A DNA stretch of 64,000 nt from Rallus limicola (lineage: Eukaryota > Chordata > Aves > Gruiformes > Rallidae): contig JAKCOZ010000003.1 in assembly GCA_022605955.1 (NCBI GenBank), positions 51,274,179 to 51,338,178 of the forward strand, in the 5' to 3' direction. Made by a program: the position numbers and the translations under genes. This document shows positions 35,681 through 49,445 of the stretch, piece after piece. Below the pieces are notes generated by a model. That model was given only the letters and a program-made list of their open reading frames with translations, did no database searches and was not told where the DNA came from. The number at the start of each line of letters is the position of its first letter. Position 1 is the first letter of the stretch.

Positions 35681-38600
35681 CACTATTACCCTGGCACAAG
35701 ACACCATTAAAAATGATTGTCCTTAGATTTGACATCATCATCCACAGATAATAAATCATGATGCTGCACAGTGCAAAAGAGTGACACTGCCTCAGTTGCT
35801 TTCAGCTATTCTGGGGAAACTCAGTGCTGTTGCTAACATGGCAATATTGATGACAGAATAAAACCATTACTGATAACTCAAAGTGAGATTTTTATTTTCC
35901 TCAGTAAGATTAATTGCATTCAAGCCTTCATACTCATCATTGAGAAGGAAGAGTACTGCTTCTTACAAGTACCATCCTGCTGCCCAGACTACTAGGTAAA
36001 TATCTGGCTGCTGGCAGCTAGGCTTTTGGAAGGAGGCAGGAGATAATCCAGTTTGGAGGCATATAACCCTCCTGATAGGTGCTACAAGTAGGTAAAAAGT
36101 CTGCTTCCTTCTATCCATATTTTTGTGTAGATGCTGGAAAAATCTGATGCCTGGTCCCTGGAAAATATGTTAATTACAGTCTCATCATATCTTTGATCAT
36201 TTTAAAATGTTATAATCAAAATATTCAATCCATATTTGACTATTTTACTAGACTGCAACAGTCAAAACAGTCCACCTATTTTGGAACAGTGCCTAATGCA
36301 ACATGTACCTTTCTCTCTTTTTCCTCGTTAAACATAGTCTATTCAGAAGAAGAATAAAAGGTTTGTTTTGCCTTGTTTATTCTCATGCAGGGTGCACACA
36401 AACACTGTGAACACAAATATCATCTGTTCCTAGAGATTGAGTCATTCCTGCTTCAAAAGATGTGAAAACCCCAGGTGTTAGCAGTCACCAACACTATAAG
36501 GAACAAAGCAGGCCAGAAATCGTTGGACTGGGACTTGGAAAACTACATTTTATCTGCCCAGAAGTCTTTCTTTTTCCCCATCTAAAGGAAAATCCTTCCT
36601 TTCTTCAAAATTTTCTTCTTCGATGCAGTTCAATCCATCTGGGACACTGCATGCTCATAAAGAAACCTCACCAGAAAACAAAAGTTCCTTTTATAGTTGA
36701 CCCTCCCTTCTGACTTAGCCGCAGAGGAAAAACACCACCACCCAACTTACGTGTTCAATGGCTCTCCTTAAATATACACCTACTTTGCATGCATGTGTTA
36801 CTGCAGTACTAAGTGAAAAATATTAATTGTGGTACTTGATAAACATATTAATTACCCTTAATAGTCTGTATACAAAGTTGCTACAGCAGAGGTACTCTGG
36901 TAGGTAGGTATATGTTGTTGCTATTATATTTGTTCTGTAGTTAGACATGGCATCCCTTAACAAATAAGCTTCTTTTGTGAAAAGTCAAATTTGTAGTTTC
37001 AAAAGATGAGTTTGTATGTTTTAGTAGGTAATCTGCCGAGTAACAGCAGTAACAGCTAGTCAAGCCCAAGAACAGCACCTATCTGAGCAGCCTCCTAAAG
37101 ATAATGTTCTGGCCCCACGCACTTGCATTGAAAGCCTTTAACTTCAATGCTTGCACAGAAGAAGCCTTGAAGGCTGTTGTAGTTAAAACAAAATTGACTG
37201 CTGTACAGAGAGGACACAAATTAGCTGTGTTTTACATACTGTGATTGTAGATTTACCTAAATTGCTGTTTTTTTGCTTCAAATTACATCAAAAAGATATT
37301 TCTGTTCCTTCTTTCTTAACAAGACAAGCTGTGCTCTTTAGTGATAAGACATGGGTTCTGCTTTAGCCTGTTTTATTCCTTGTTTTTGTGGTACAGCAAG
37401 CTGCTGGACATCACCAGCAGCCATGCAATGTAGGGTGAATGCTGTTAACAGGAGAGAGGCTGGCTGCTGCTGGTGTTTTTCTGCTATTTGGCCTTTATCT
37501 CTTCCAATTGTAATTAATAACACATAAAATTGGGAAGGAAAGAGCTGAATAAACAAGTTGGAAAATGTTATTTTTAAATGCAGATATTAAACAATGTGAA
37601 ACCTGATAAGGAACAAACTGTACTATTCATATTACTGCATATCTTGTACCAACAGGTTCTCATGAGTGTCCCAACAACTACCTGCTAAAAATAGTGTCTC
37701 TTCTGCTTTAGCTTTCTTACAACACAAAGGCTGTTCTCTCCTCTTCTGCCATGGATACAGCAGTTTCCTTCCCAGGTGTGCTCTCTGTGCTGGCTGCATC
37801 AGGTGCATAGGCAGGGAAAGAAGGGGGGACAGCTCCCAGAAGGTCCTTGGCAGCGGGGGCTCTCTGCTTAGTCTCTGAGAGAAGATGGGTTTCCCAATGG
37901 GTCTGTCATGCTGGGATCAACAGAGGTTTTTTAAAATGGCATTATTTTACTTCTATTTTTTTTGTTAAAACAAAAAAACACAACAAAAAATCAGGGTGAC
38001 AGAGCTCTGATTAATATTTGTATGAGACAAAACACAGGATTCAACAGCTCACCAAAACTGGGCACCCGAAAGCAGATGTTTATGTTCCAGACCTCATTCT
38101 CATTTCTAATTCACCGCAGCAAACAGGATCACACCTGTCAAACTGTGACCATCTTCTCAGGCAACATCTATTTAATAATGTATATTAAAGCTCTTCTGTA
38201 TTTTGATGAGCAAGGGATATTGCATGATCACTGCACATGTATGTAAATCAATGTTTCCAAAGCGCTGGTCGACATGAAAGAAATAAAGCAGCTGAAATGG
38301 TTGAGTTAGTTGTTGTTAGCTGTGGTTGCATCTGGCCCGTGCTGTAAGGGAGCCCCATAGTGATGCCACTTATTCCACTTGGAGACTTGGCACATGGGGT
38401 CTCTAAATCCATGATCCATCTCCAGAGGAAATGTCCAGAAAACTGCTTTGCTGCTTTCCCTAGCTCAGTCTGGCCCTGCCTCTGGAGAGCCAGCGCTCCG
38501 CACCATGTACTGAGCACGGCCTGTGCTGCAACAGCTGAATGCTCTTTTCCTCTCCTGCTTAAAGCCATTTTTATTCCACAGCCATATTATACTCTAAGTC

Positions 38601-39744
38601 TGGTTTAGTGGTGCTGAATATTCACAAAATCTCTTAACATTTCTGTCATGGTACTCTAGCAGACTTGAGGGATGTCTGAAAACACTGAACTCAACAATGA
38701 CAGTCCTTAACGCTCTGCTTTGAATTGTGGGCAGAGTAAGGGAGCAGGTGCCTGATGCTAGCAGCAAGGCTGACTTTCTGGGACACTGAAGGCTAGAAAT
38801 ATCTCTTCCTGCTTTTACTGAGAATTTGCTCTTTATCAAAAATGGCACTTCTTACCAGGGTTTTTTACTGTATGGTTGTGACTTGGAAAGTCTAAAAGGG
38901 GAAAAGAGGAAAAAGAAATGCTTCTATATATAAAGAAAGTGTACAGGGTTGCATACCACAGGACAAAGCCACCTCTGCACCTCGAATGACTGAATCAGAA
39001 ACTGATGCAATGCAGACAACTTGGAACTGATGCAGGCATACAATAGCTTTACATTTTAAAGGCTGATACATGTGTATAAAAATATAAAACCAGCTGTCTC
39101 TTAAAAGACATTTTTACGCATCACTTGTGTGATCAAAATGTATGATTTGAATGTAAATGTTCACTAAGTTCCTCTTTCAAAAACATAAAGATCTTAAAAA
39201 GCTGGATTGTTACCCACAATGATGCAATATGTGTTTAATAGATTTATTCAGAGAAACAAATTTGCACAGATGGACTCACAATAATTTGCTATTTTTTTAT
39301 CTGAATGGAAAAGAATCATTATTTAGCCACCAGATAAATACCTGCTCTGTTTTCTTCCCCTTTGGTTTTAGAAGATAATAAAACAATATGATAATAACTT
39401 TTTAATTAAAAATTAACATTCATCTGTGGTAATTCATCAACATTTAGATTCTTAAAGTTTATTAAGAGTTACTATTACCTATTGCAGCTATATTTTACCT
39501 TTATGAAGATACTTGTCTGAGTGGTAAGTATGAAGATGTGGAAGCTGCGGCACTCAGAAGTTGAGAAAACTATGAAAAAACTAAACTTTTCTATTAATTT
39601 TTGGTGTACTTTGCTTTTCTGTATGTTTTCTCCCAAATGTGAGAAAAGCATAGGTCATGGGAGTGAGAGAGTGCAGAGAGAGCTGACTTCAAGAGAGAAA
39701 GAGGAGAACCTGAGCTCATTCTGGGTTCATCCATAAGCACGTGG
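35681..39744. other. Intergenic noncoding DNA
   Basis: No gene, RNA or recognisable transposable element. Slightly GC-richer patches near 37,750-37,870 and 38,440-38,530 have no supporting exon signals. Confidence 0.5.
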
Positions 39745-40970
39745 AGAAAAAAAGGTTAGCAGTCAACATGGATTCACTAAGGTGAAATCATGCTGACCAA
39801 TCTGCTAGCATTCTGTGTTGGCTTTACTGGTGCTACCATTGTCACTAATTGGCTCAGCTTTGGTCAGCGTCAGGTCTAGCCTTGAGCAAGCTGGTATTTA
39901 CTCTGTTGGGAAGCCTCTACCTGCCTTTTGCAGAAGCCACCCCTGCAGCTCCCCTCCTCCACCAGAACCCAGCCATGCAAACCCAAAACACTGTAAGGGG
40001 AGAGCAGTGGATATTGTCTACTTCATTAAGGCTGTTGACGCCATCTCTCAGAACATCTGCATAGGTGAACTCAGGAACTATTCAATGCATTCATCAGTGG
40101 TTTCGATGAAGGGACAGAGTGTACTCTCAGCAGGTTTGCTGATGGAGGAGTGGCCAACACACCAGAAGGTTTCACTGCCATTCAGTGAGATCTGAACAGG
40201 CTGAAGAATTGGGTGAAGAGGAAATAAATGAAGTTCAACAAGGGCAAGTGTAGGGTCCTGCACCTAGTGAGGATTAACTCCAGGTACCAGTACAGGTTAG
40301 GAGTTGATCTGCTGGGAAGCAGCTCTTCAGCAAAGGACCTGGGGACAACCTCTCCATGAGGCAGCAGTGTGTCCTCATGGCCAAGAAGGCTATCCTGGGG
40401 TGCATTAAGAAGAGCATGGCCAGCAGGCTGAGGGAGGTTATCTTTCCCTTCTACTCTGTCCTGATGAGGTCACATCTGGAGTGCTGTGTCCAGTTCTGGG
40501 CTCCCCAGTTCAAGAAAGACAGGGAACTATTGCAGAGTCCAATGAAGGGCTGTGAGAATGATGGAGGGACTGAAGCAAACATTTCCTTGTATGAGGAAAG
40601 GCTGAGAGCTGGGTCTGTTTAGCTTGGAGAAGACTGAGGTGGGATCTTGTCAATGCCTATAAATATCTAAAGGGTGGATGTGCAGAAGCTTGGGCCAGGC
40701 TCTTCTCAGTGATGCTCAGTGACAAGACAAGGGCACAAACTGGAACACAGGAAGTTGTGTCTGAATATGAGGAAGAACTTCCCTCTGATGGTGACAGTGC
40801 TCTGGGACAGGCTGCCCAGAGTGGTTGTGGAGTCTCCTTCCCTGGAGAGATTCAAAATCTGCCTGGACTTGATCTTGTGCAGCCTGCTCTAGGTGATCCT
40901 GCTCTAGCAGGGGGTTGGACTAGGTGGCATAAAAAGGTCCCTTCCAACAACTACCACTCTGTGAATCTTT
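39745..40970 (+). mobile_element. CR1 LINE, long 5'-truncated copy with internal foreign segment
   Basis: It starts in the reverse-transcriptase region (GTCAACATGGATTCACTAAG) and ends with GGTCCCTTCCAACAACTACCACTCTGTGAATC. ORF2 text is readable in broken frames, for example MRQQCVLMAKKA and [20 protein letters not shown] around 40,356-40,520. Between about 39,830 and 39,990 the sequence stops resembling CR1, although the two sides (the FYDEMT-like block and GRAVDIVYFIKAVD) are close neighbours in other copies, so a segment of about 160 bases appears to have been inserted or rearranged. Confidence 0.88.
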
Positions 40971-42432
40971 TATATTCATGATGCTGTGCCTCCAAAAAAC
41001 ACATTCAGTTGATAAATTTATATATCTTAAGGAGGTGTTTTGTAGCTGCTTCATTTTCAAAGGCTTTCTCACTTGAAGATTTTGTGTAATAGAGCATTAT
41101 TAAATTAAAGCTCATTATCATTGAAAGCTCACGTGTCTCCAAAATAATATCTCCTTATAAGGGTTGGAAATTCCCCTTGTAACAGCAACTTGAAGGCTGT
41201 AGCTATAGCCATATTACTTAATAAGACAGCCTCTAAATAAACTATAGCTATTCCAGGGCTGCAGATTCTGACACAAAATCATTATCCTTAATGTGGCATT
41301 ACTGCTGAGATCTCCCAGCAAATATGGGCTTACTTTGGGTTTTGAGTGTTATTTGCAGAGAAAACCCTAGTGATGCTTGCAGTGGGTGAATTCTTTGCCT
41401 GGGGCCATACTTGCTAAGCACTGTCTGCTCTGAGCATGTCTTCGTATTAATGAGTTTTTCCACAAGTAGGTGGAAGCGATAGCCTGCAGATATATGGTTT
41501 AAAATTGGACTGCAAGTTGCCTTGTTTATAATAAAGCATGAGGTCTGCTCACTAGTCAGACTTACAGGAACATTGCTCTGTTACTTTTTCATAAGCACTG
41601 TCTCATGAACTAAACCCTTTAGGAAAAGGAGTATGTGTCTCATAAAAAGTATTCTCTAATGTCTGTGAGAGACAGAAACTGGTAATTTTAGTAGAGGCCA
41701 CTGCTTTATTTTTAATATCTTACTGTGTCTTCTCTTCACCTTTCTGAGTTCTATGTACATCGACCAGTGCAGTGTCCCCTTGATGGCAATATTCTTTATG
41801 CAAATATTGTGTCAGGTTCTCTAAATCTTGCATGCTTTTTCTCCTAGTGCAGCTTAAGCCATCTGATATCTATTTGAGCATCTAATGTGCTCACACAGTT
41901 AGTTAGAACTAAGGCTTAGCCCTGCTACTAACTTATGTGTACTGGAAAGAAAGGTAAGTGTAGTTGGTTATGAGCTGAAATTGCACTTGTAACACCAGGC
42001 TACAACTTTGAACACTGCTGACTGTAAAATCTTCCTTTAATCTTCCTTCAGGATTCCCATAAACATTACTGGACAGTAATAGGCAGCAAATCACTGTGTT
42101 GCTTTGGCTTCCATCAGGCACAGTTCCCATAATTCATGAAAGAAGGTGGATAACATCAATTGAGCTGTTTGGAAGCATTAAAATTAAAGAAATATCTGTC
42201 CTGTAGGCTCTGGGATTCTTTATTACAAAAGCATGAGCCACTTGCTGAGGACAGAAGTATAGCTTCATCCCTCAGACCTGCGGGTGAAGTGGGCGAAAGG
42301 AAGACAATGTGCTTGTTAGAGGAATGTGCAGTGTTCTGCTTCACACTGCAATGTTCCAGTCAAATGTGGAGAGGCAGAGCTGAAGGAGTTGCACCCAAGG
42401 CATTTATTCATGCCTTAAGGTGGATGTGAATT
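40971..42432. other. Intergenic noncoding DNA
   Basis: Nothing recognised. AT-rich sequence with only short chance open frames. Confidence 0.5.
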
Positions 42433-42504
42433 CAGGGAGTTGGAGATGGATGATTGTTGCCAAAGGAACAGGGAGTTGGAGATGGATGATTGTTGCCAAA
42501 GGAA
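42433..42504 (+). repeat. 36-bp perfect tandem duplication
   Basis: The 36-base unit beginning CAGGGAGTTGGAGATGG and ending CCAAAGGAA occurs twice without mismatch. The identity suggests a recent duplication that may be polymorphic. Confidence 0.92.
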
Positions 42505-42932
42505 GTTTTTTGCATTTTGAGGAAGCCAGAAGGCTGTGACCCTGGACTGGAAAGCTGCTCAGGTATCTGTGCTTCACAACAAGGAAAAGCACTGAGACCT
42601 ATTTCAGAAATAGGCAGCTGAAGATACTATTTTTTCTCTTAATCCTTCTGCCTGCTTTTGCTATTTCCAGGTACCAGAGAAGGAGAATGGACTCTAACTT
42701 TCTTGCTCAGAGGAAAGTGCTGGGAAAGAGAAACCTCTGGTGATATTCTGGAAGTGCCCACACTTCCTGATAAGCTGGAGAAGGGGAAGGTAAACTGACA
42801 CAGGTATGCTCAGTATCTATTTGGAACGACTTACAGTCATTGTAATTCAGTAAATGCCACTCTCATGAGGACTGTTGAATACACTGTTCCTTCTTAGATA
42901 ACGGTGAGGGAGAAAGCACCTTGGAGTTACTT
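42505..42932. other. Intergenic noncoding DNA
   Basis: Nothing recognised. Confidence 0.5.
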
Positions 42933-43010
42933 AGAATCATAGAATCATAGAATGCATTAGTTTGGAAGGCAAGACAACTTGGATCCATTTGATCCCAAAC
43001 TTGCCACCCT
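42933..43010 (-). mobile_element. CR1 LINE, 3' end fragment
   Basis: The tail AGAATCATAGAATCATAGAATG is clear; the following TTTGGAAGGCAAGACAACTTGGATCC is a degraded version of the CR1 3' end. Only about 80 bases remain recognisable, so the right boundary is approximate. Confidence 0.75.
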
Positions 43011-46000
43011 AAAATGCACCTAGCTTAGTGTTTGGCATCAAGTTCTTGCAAAGCCACAACTTTTAATACAGTTTCTCTGGTTTTATTTCAAGTTCAAATT
43101 CCAGGTGTTCTTTCGCTTGTTTCTTCAGTGCAGAATACAATATGGGGTCTGTTTTATTTTTCCCTCTGATCAGTTCTCTGTTCTTATCAGTGATGAGACT
43201 TTGCATTGAGTTCATCACTATGAGAAGTCTCTGATATCTGGCAGCAATCTATGGGACCAGTGATATAGGAGAATAGTTTTTTTCTGAGCCTGAATTAGAC
43301 CTGAGTTTTTAAAGCCGTAGCAAGTCTTCTAGTACCTAGTAAATATGGTGAGGCATGACAAGGTCTGTGCAGGAGAAGAAATTCTTCTGGCAGACTCATG
43401 CTGCAAATACTTCTGTTCACTGCATTAACAGGGAAGAATACCCTAGTAAGCCTGGGTCTAGCAAAGTCCAACAGATTCTGCCATCCTTGATGGGTATAGT
43501 AGACTTGGGCATCTGCACTTCTTGGTCACAGGCTTTAAGTGGTTTATCTGCTCTGTTTCTTCCTGTACAAAGACATGTTTAGGGACCAGTCCAACTGAAC
43601 TCAGGATAGCTGTAATGTGGGTTTTTGCTTCAGTGTTCTGTCAGGGACTGAAGTGTGTTTGATAACATTTGTTCCAACCACAAATGGCCATGTATATTTA
43701 ATGTCTTCCCACGTCTTTTTAAAGCACTCTGAGGTAGTTGCAAAATAACACTCACCACATTGTTTTCCATTTAGGTGACCTTTTCCTGTTTTTTGCAAAG
43801 CACATACCAGTGTGAACAGCCCTTCTGACTGCCAAAAGGGCAGGAAACCAGAGTTTCTCATCTTAAAGCTGCTCACCCTTTCTATCTTTCAATCAGTATT
43901 ACTCTTCTAGAAGCACCCTTGTTTCCTTAAGCGCTGTACGTCAATCCAGAAACACCATCACTGAAGTGCCAAAGGGCATGAAAATAAAGTTCTAACTTCT
44001 AAAAATATATATCTTTTGTGAGAGAGTTTTGGAGGATTTCCTTTGCACATTTCACTTACCAATTGAGTACTATGTAGAACCCTGGCCAGGAGTCAGTCAG
44101 TGTTTGACAGATGACTGAAAGCTGTCCATGCCTGTTAGAGTCAGAAGTTTACTGATTCCATGATTCTCAATTCTGCCATGTAAGGCTAAAAGGGGTGAGC
44201 CACTTAACTAAGGGGAAAAAAAACAAGCTTGTGGCAATATCTCAGCCATGAGAATCTAAGATGAAAACCAGGCAACAGAGAGGTAATATTTTTTTATTTA
44301 CTTGGCTTGATGTATCCAAAAAAAGGACATGTCTTTCAGCACATCGGGCCTCCTGGAAGCCTAAAATAGAAGCAGGAACTTTTAAAGCTAAATGTAGACT
44401 TCGATGGGAGAAACCTTAGAGTTTGCTGTGAAGGTCACTGCTACTCTGTCACTGCAGGAAGTGCTCTGCTCTACTTGAAACGAGAGCTAAAATTAGCTCA
44501 GCCCCATCTCAAAAGTCCAATAATCCATGTTCTGGGCTGAACTATCACATCCTGTTCCTAAACTTATATTTGCAGTATTTTACTTCCCTTCTGAAGGGTC
44601 ACTCTTTGGCAGGTACCACAGCTTCTCTTGGCATTGCAGAGCCACGATAGCTACTTGTGTTCATGTTTTTGCCACGTTGTTATTCTTCTGCATTATTCTG
44701 TATTTGCTGCGGTCTAGGACTGTGCACTTTAGACATGAAAGTGTGATGCACTTGCTACGTAGTAAAGACACTGCGGTTGATCAGAGCCTACAGTAACTGC
44801 TCTCAGGACTGAAAAACAACTGCCCCACACCAAGTTACACAGAACATTAAAGGCTGACTGGGAACCCACAACCCAAACCTGCTTAAAATGTCAGTTTGAA
44901 ACAGGGCCAAAGGTTAGATAGAACTAAAGTTTCCCAAAACATCCTCTGCACTGGGCAAAATGCCAGGGTCAGTTTGTAGGTGTGGAACTGAGTTGTCCTT
45001 TTCCCTCATCATGTGCTCATCTTAATGCAGATATGCAGAAAAGCATCTGCTATGTTGCTGGGAGGCATACTTACTTTTTACTCCCTAGCATGTGTCCAGT
45101 CTGTGGGGTCTGTAGCTGCACCCGGAAAGATTCTCTGTGCTTGTAGGGCAATATTTACCCTTCTGGATGGTGGATTTAGTGATTTTGCCAGCAGGTTTTC
45201 AGTCACAGTTCAGGCTTTGTTTGCACTTGTCAAATACCTTCCCCTGGGTGTTTCTTTGAGAAGCTTTATTCGAGGTACTGGTTTCCCTAGCTAAAGAAGA
45301 CCTGCCCAAGGTCTTTGGCTGCTGGTGGAGTACACAGCTAAGCTCAGGAAGAGGAAAGTACCGCACTGGCCTATCTACCTTCCCTGAGAGGCTGATGTTA
45401 ATAATAGATTCAATCACAAAAGGCTGCTAGAACAAAAAGATCAAAGGGACTTGCTGGAAAAAAAAATTCTAATGGGGATTTTCACTTTCACACATAGCTA
45501 TTTAGAGCATGTTTTTTTTTTTTTCTTTTCTTTTATCCATACCATCTTCACCACCACCTGCTCTCATTTTTATTCTTAGTGGCCAGCACACTGGATTTTA
45601 TGGCTGTTTTCTAGATACCTTACCTTTCACTGGAAGCCATTTTTTGCATGTTTTTTCTGCGTATTTTTGGTACACTGACTTTACTAATGACATGCTTCAA
45701 CTCTTTAGATTAGCACTCAGGACAAGTGTAGCTCCTCTAAATTAAATGTAGTGCCATTCATTTTAAAATATTTACTTAAATATGGAAAGTACTCTTTACT
45801 TGGAAAAGCTGTAGTGACCCATGTTTAAAACAAAATGGAGCTAAGAAACACTTACAGAAATTTCTAAAGTATGCAAGACCAAACACAACTAGTTGAAAAG
45901 CATGGTTCTTGGAAGCTTTCCCCAGAATCTCTGAACATGTGCCTCTGCCATGTCATGTCTGATGAGAAACAACTTTGGTAGCATATGGTGCTAACTCTCC

Positions 46001-48107
46001 TTTCTACATGTCTGAGTTTTTTTTTAAGCCTGTTTCTTTGCTATTAGAGTGATGGATAGAAGAAATCTAGGACAGGCAATAAATGTTAACTGGGTTTAAA
46101 CTAATCCCAATGTGCAAAAGAACACAGGATATGCTTCCTTTGCAGATGATGCATTCACTTTGCTTGGCTTTGACAACATCAGCTTTCAGCCCACTTATCC
46201 TCCCTGAGCAGGCTGTCTCCTCTGCCCTGTTGAAGACTGCTTCTGGCGCATCTTGCTTTGATGGCAAAGAGCCTCCATAGTACCCACAGTGCTGAAAGGA
46301 AGCACTGGCTTCCATCTAGTTACCCAGTAGCTCAGTTTTCTGTAGACCATCAGCTCTTCTACCTTCAACACTGACTTCCTGGAGTTCACCTATGTCTGGG
46401 CATGCATAAGACATGCATTGCTGTCTTGTTGAGTTTAAACATTACATACAATTGTTGAGGATTAGGAATAATAACTTGTGCTCCTGTCTGCCAGACCGTT
46501 CAGTTGTTTGTAGCTATTTTGTTCTACAAGCATAGTTAATTGCAGAAAATAAGGCAACAGATCCTTTCAATCTCCCAAATCCTTGTTCTCTTCTTTTGTG
46601 CTTCATATGTATCATATACAGTCTGAAGTGGCCTGTACATGTCTAGTTACTGGCAATGTGTATGAAAAACAGACACTGTTGTTCTTGGCAGAAAGAAGTA
46701 TCACAGAAACAGATAACCTGTGACAAGGGCTCTTACCCCATGCATCTTACAACTTAGATTCCGCATTGTCTGTCTTATCTGAATACCAGTGACACTAACT
46801 TCTGCTCTGTGGATTCAGGAAACTGCTTTTCTCCCTACAGAAAGAAAATAATCGCTTAGCCTAACTGGTAGGAAACTCTTGTGTCCTGCAGTAGCTGAAA
46901 TTGGAAAGGAGAATGGGGAGCAGGAAGGGAAACAAACTGACTGGAGTAGTGAACTCTTTGTTCTGTTTAGAGGATTTTGACTACCCTTTGGCATTATTTC
47001 CTTTAACAAGGAGGTTTTATGTTTAAAATATTTGAACATTGAGACGGGCTACAAAAAAAAAAAAAAAAGGCAAAAGAAGCTAGACAGTTCTTTTAGGGCA
47101 CAAAACACTACTCCAATTGTTCCTCAAGTTTGAAGCCAAGTGTCTCTAGTACTGGGCATGACACTTTGACATCACACAGATCTTCGTTCCTTCTGCAGGA
47201 CTGATGCAGTTGTATAATGGGCCAAGAAGTCTTTTATATGGGAGGTGAGCTAATTCTGGGCGTAGCCATTTGATCACTGGCATGCGGTATCTTAAGTACT
47301 GGTCTCACAAAGTCCCAGGCACCTGCAGCAGAATATTGAACCCCCCTCAGTGCTTCAGCAGAAGCAGTAGCAGCATCTGGAAAAATCTGCTGCTGGCAGA
47401 ACGGGTGGCTGGTGCGTTTTGGTCTTATGAGCACTTTGCATGCATACTGCAGACAGCAGTGGAGTGGGTGGGATTCCCACAGGACACTGCATCCAGCATT
47501 CAGGTGCATCCGTGTTCATTAGGATAAACTGTTTCTGATGGATGGGCACTACAGCTGGCATACTTGGTTCTCCCTGGTGCAAACAGGGGCTGTAGGAAAT
47601 CATTGATGGAAATTATTTATTTGACAGTATTGTCTGTGTAGAAACATGCCCTAAACTCCTAACCCTGTGACGTTTGAAATAACAATTTTGATCAACCTTT
47701 AGAGGTAAAGACAAATGCTTTCCAACCTTTACTTTTGTAGTACTGTTAACTTTGATGTAAGTATAATATCTTTGTTTTGGTCTGGCATGTGCAAGAAAAA
47801 CAAGTCAGGCGGGGGTGGGGGGAACCCAAACAAAAACAAAATGAGAAAAATACCACAATGTGAAAGCCTGTGGGCTGTCGTTACTCTTAGAAGTAAATGC
47901 TGTAAGAAGGTGTTACTGCACTTCATGGACACAGGGGCTAGTGCCTGAAACCATGCTGTGAGACATCACGCCCACCCAAGTAGCACAGGGAAGGAGTGGG
48001 ACAGTAGTGAGGGATAAGAGGAGTCTCTTTGAAACTACCTTCACTCGACACTGAGACTTGATTGGAGCTATATCATTTCCTATACTTGATCATTGCACCT
48101 TTCAGAG
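43011..48107. other. Intergenic noncoding DNA
   Basis: No gene or transposable element recognised. Simple tracts include a T run near 45,511 and a 16-A run near 47,053. Confidence 0.5.
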
Positions 48108-48159
48108 CCATCCATCCATCCATCCATCCATCCATCCATCCATCCATCCATCCATCCAT
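48108..48159 (+). repeat. (CCAT)13 microsatellite
   Basis: About 13 uninterrupted CCAT units span 52 bases. Translated on the minus strand it gives an artefactual WMDG repeat peptide. Its purity makes length variation between individuals likely. Confidence 0.95.
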
Positions 48160-49344
48160 ATCCTCCACGTTAAACTCCAGGAAGTAAGAGGTTTGTGTCT
48201 TTGGGGACTAATACAGCAGCCTATAACCACCACAACTGCAGCCCTGCCTTCCTGCTCGCCCCAGGGAACCAAAGATACACCAGGAAGGTGGGAACAGACC
48301 TTGGCACTGACCCAGAAGGAACTGAAAACTAGCAAAGCCTATATAACTACTGGCCTAAGTGCCCTCTTTTCGTGAGACTTTTCTGGGAAAAGATATGATT
48401 GCCTTAAGCTCTTGGTAGTCTGCCTGCTTTTTAATTAGTAGATCACTTGAAGTGAAACTGCAAAAGAATACAGGACTTTGGAAACTATGCCAAGCTTCAA
48501 ACAAAGGAAATGAAAGTACATTAGTTATAGGAGGAACAAGTGCTTTGCACTAGCTCTGCAGTGAGCTGGGGAGGAAAAATTGTATCACACCTGTGTGTGG
48601 AGATGATCTGTGGCAATAAAATCCTGCAAGAGAAGTGGTACACTGAAACTGCATGGCAGCATCAGAGCAAATGCTTAGTTCTCTATCTAGTTTGTATTTT
48701 ATGTGTTCTGTACTTAATTTGGTGAGGATGCTTGTCCTAGATACCCTGTAGACTATGAAATGAATACTTTAGTGGAAGCACAACAACAAATGCACTGGTG
48801 AATGGGGAATGCATGAAACACCAAAGCAGAGCACAGGCAGACCCATATGAGGTGGTAGGGAAAGGATGGTGTGGAGCTGGTGAGGTAGAAAAGGTTAAAG
48901 TAGAGGAAAGAATTCAGGGAGACGATCTAGGAAAGAAGTCAAAATGAGAAATGAGAATTATCCAGTCATTGAAATATAGAAAGATTAGCAGTAGTTTCTC
49001 TAGACATAACTAGTCTTTCCTCAAACAAGTTCCAAAATACTGTGAAACACTTTGTGTAAAAGCCGCATTTTTAATAACAGAGTTTGTACTGGGAAATGTT
49101 CTAGAAATGAGCTGTGTATTTTGTTATTACCCGTATATGTTGGTACATATTCCAGTGACGATGCTGTTCATGGGGCTCATCCGTTTCTCCTATCTTCAAG
49201 CAGAATGCACTTTTAAGTATTCGACAGGCTGTTGTAACTTCATTTCAGCAGCTGAGGGCACTCCATGACCGGATAAGTGGAAAACAGGGTAGGAGCGCAG
49301 GAGTTCTGGGAGCAGAAAGCAAGGGATGAGACCTTCCCTGCCTG
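48160..49344. other. Intergenic noncoding DNA
   Basis: Nothing recognised. Confidence 0.5.
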
Positions 49345-49445
49345 CTAAACCAGCGTGGGCCGCCTCTTGATCCCAGTGAGGACCGCAGGGCTGTCGGTGC
49401 GTGTGACTGCAGGAGCACAGCGAATCGGCGCGGATTGGCATACCG
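49345..49445. promoter_or_regulatory. Small isolated CpG cluster upstream of PLK2
   Basis: About ten CpG dinucleotides fall within 100 bases (for example TGTCGGTGCGTG and AGCGAATCGGCGCGG) in otherwise CpG-poor DNA about 3 kb upstream of the PLK2 TATA box. Such a spot can mark an unmethylated enhancer or minor promoter. The role is inferred; no TATA box or splice pattern was seen. Confidence 0.3.

Noticed and set aside
44527..44796. Hydrophobic open frame resembling a small membrane protein (possible GAPT)
   Set aside because: No adaptor-type tyrosine motifs, no splice context and no family resemblance; likely chance.
48102..48335. Repeat peptide (WMDG)n on the minus strand, and a CRISPR-like look of regular repeats
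   Set aside because: It is a pure CCAT microsatellite without spacers.
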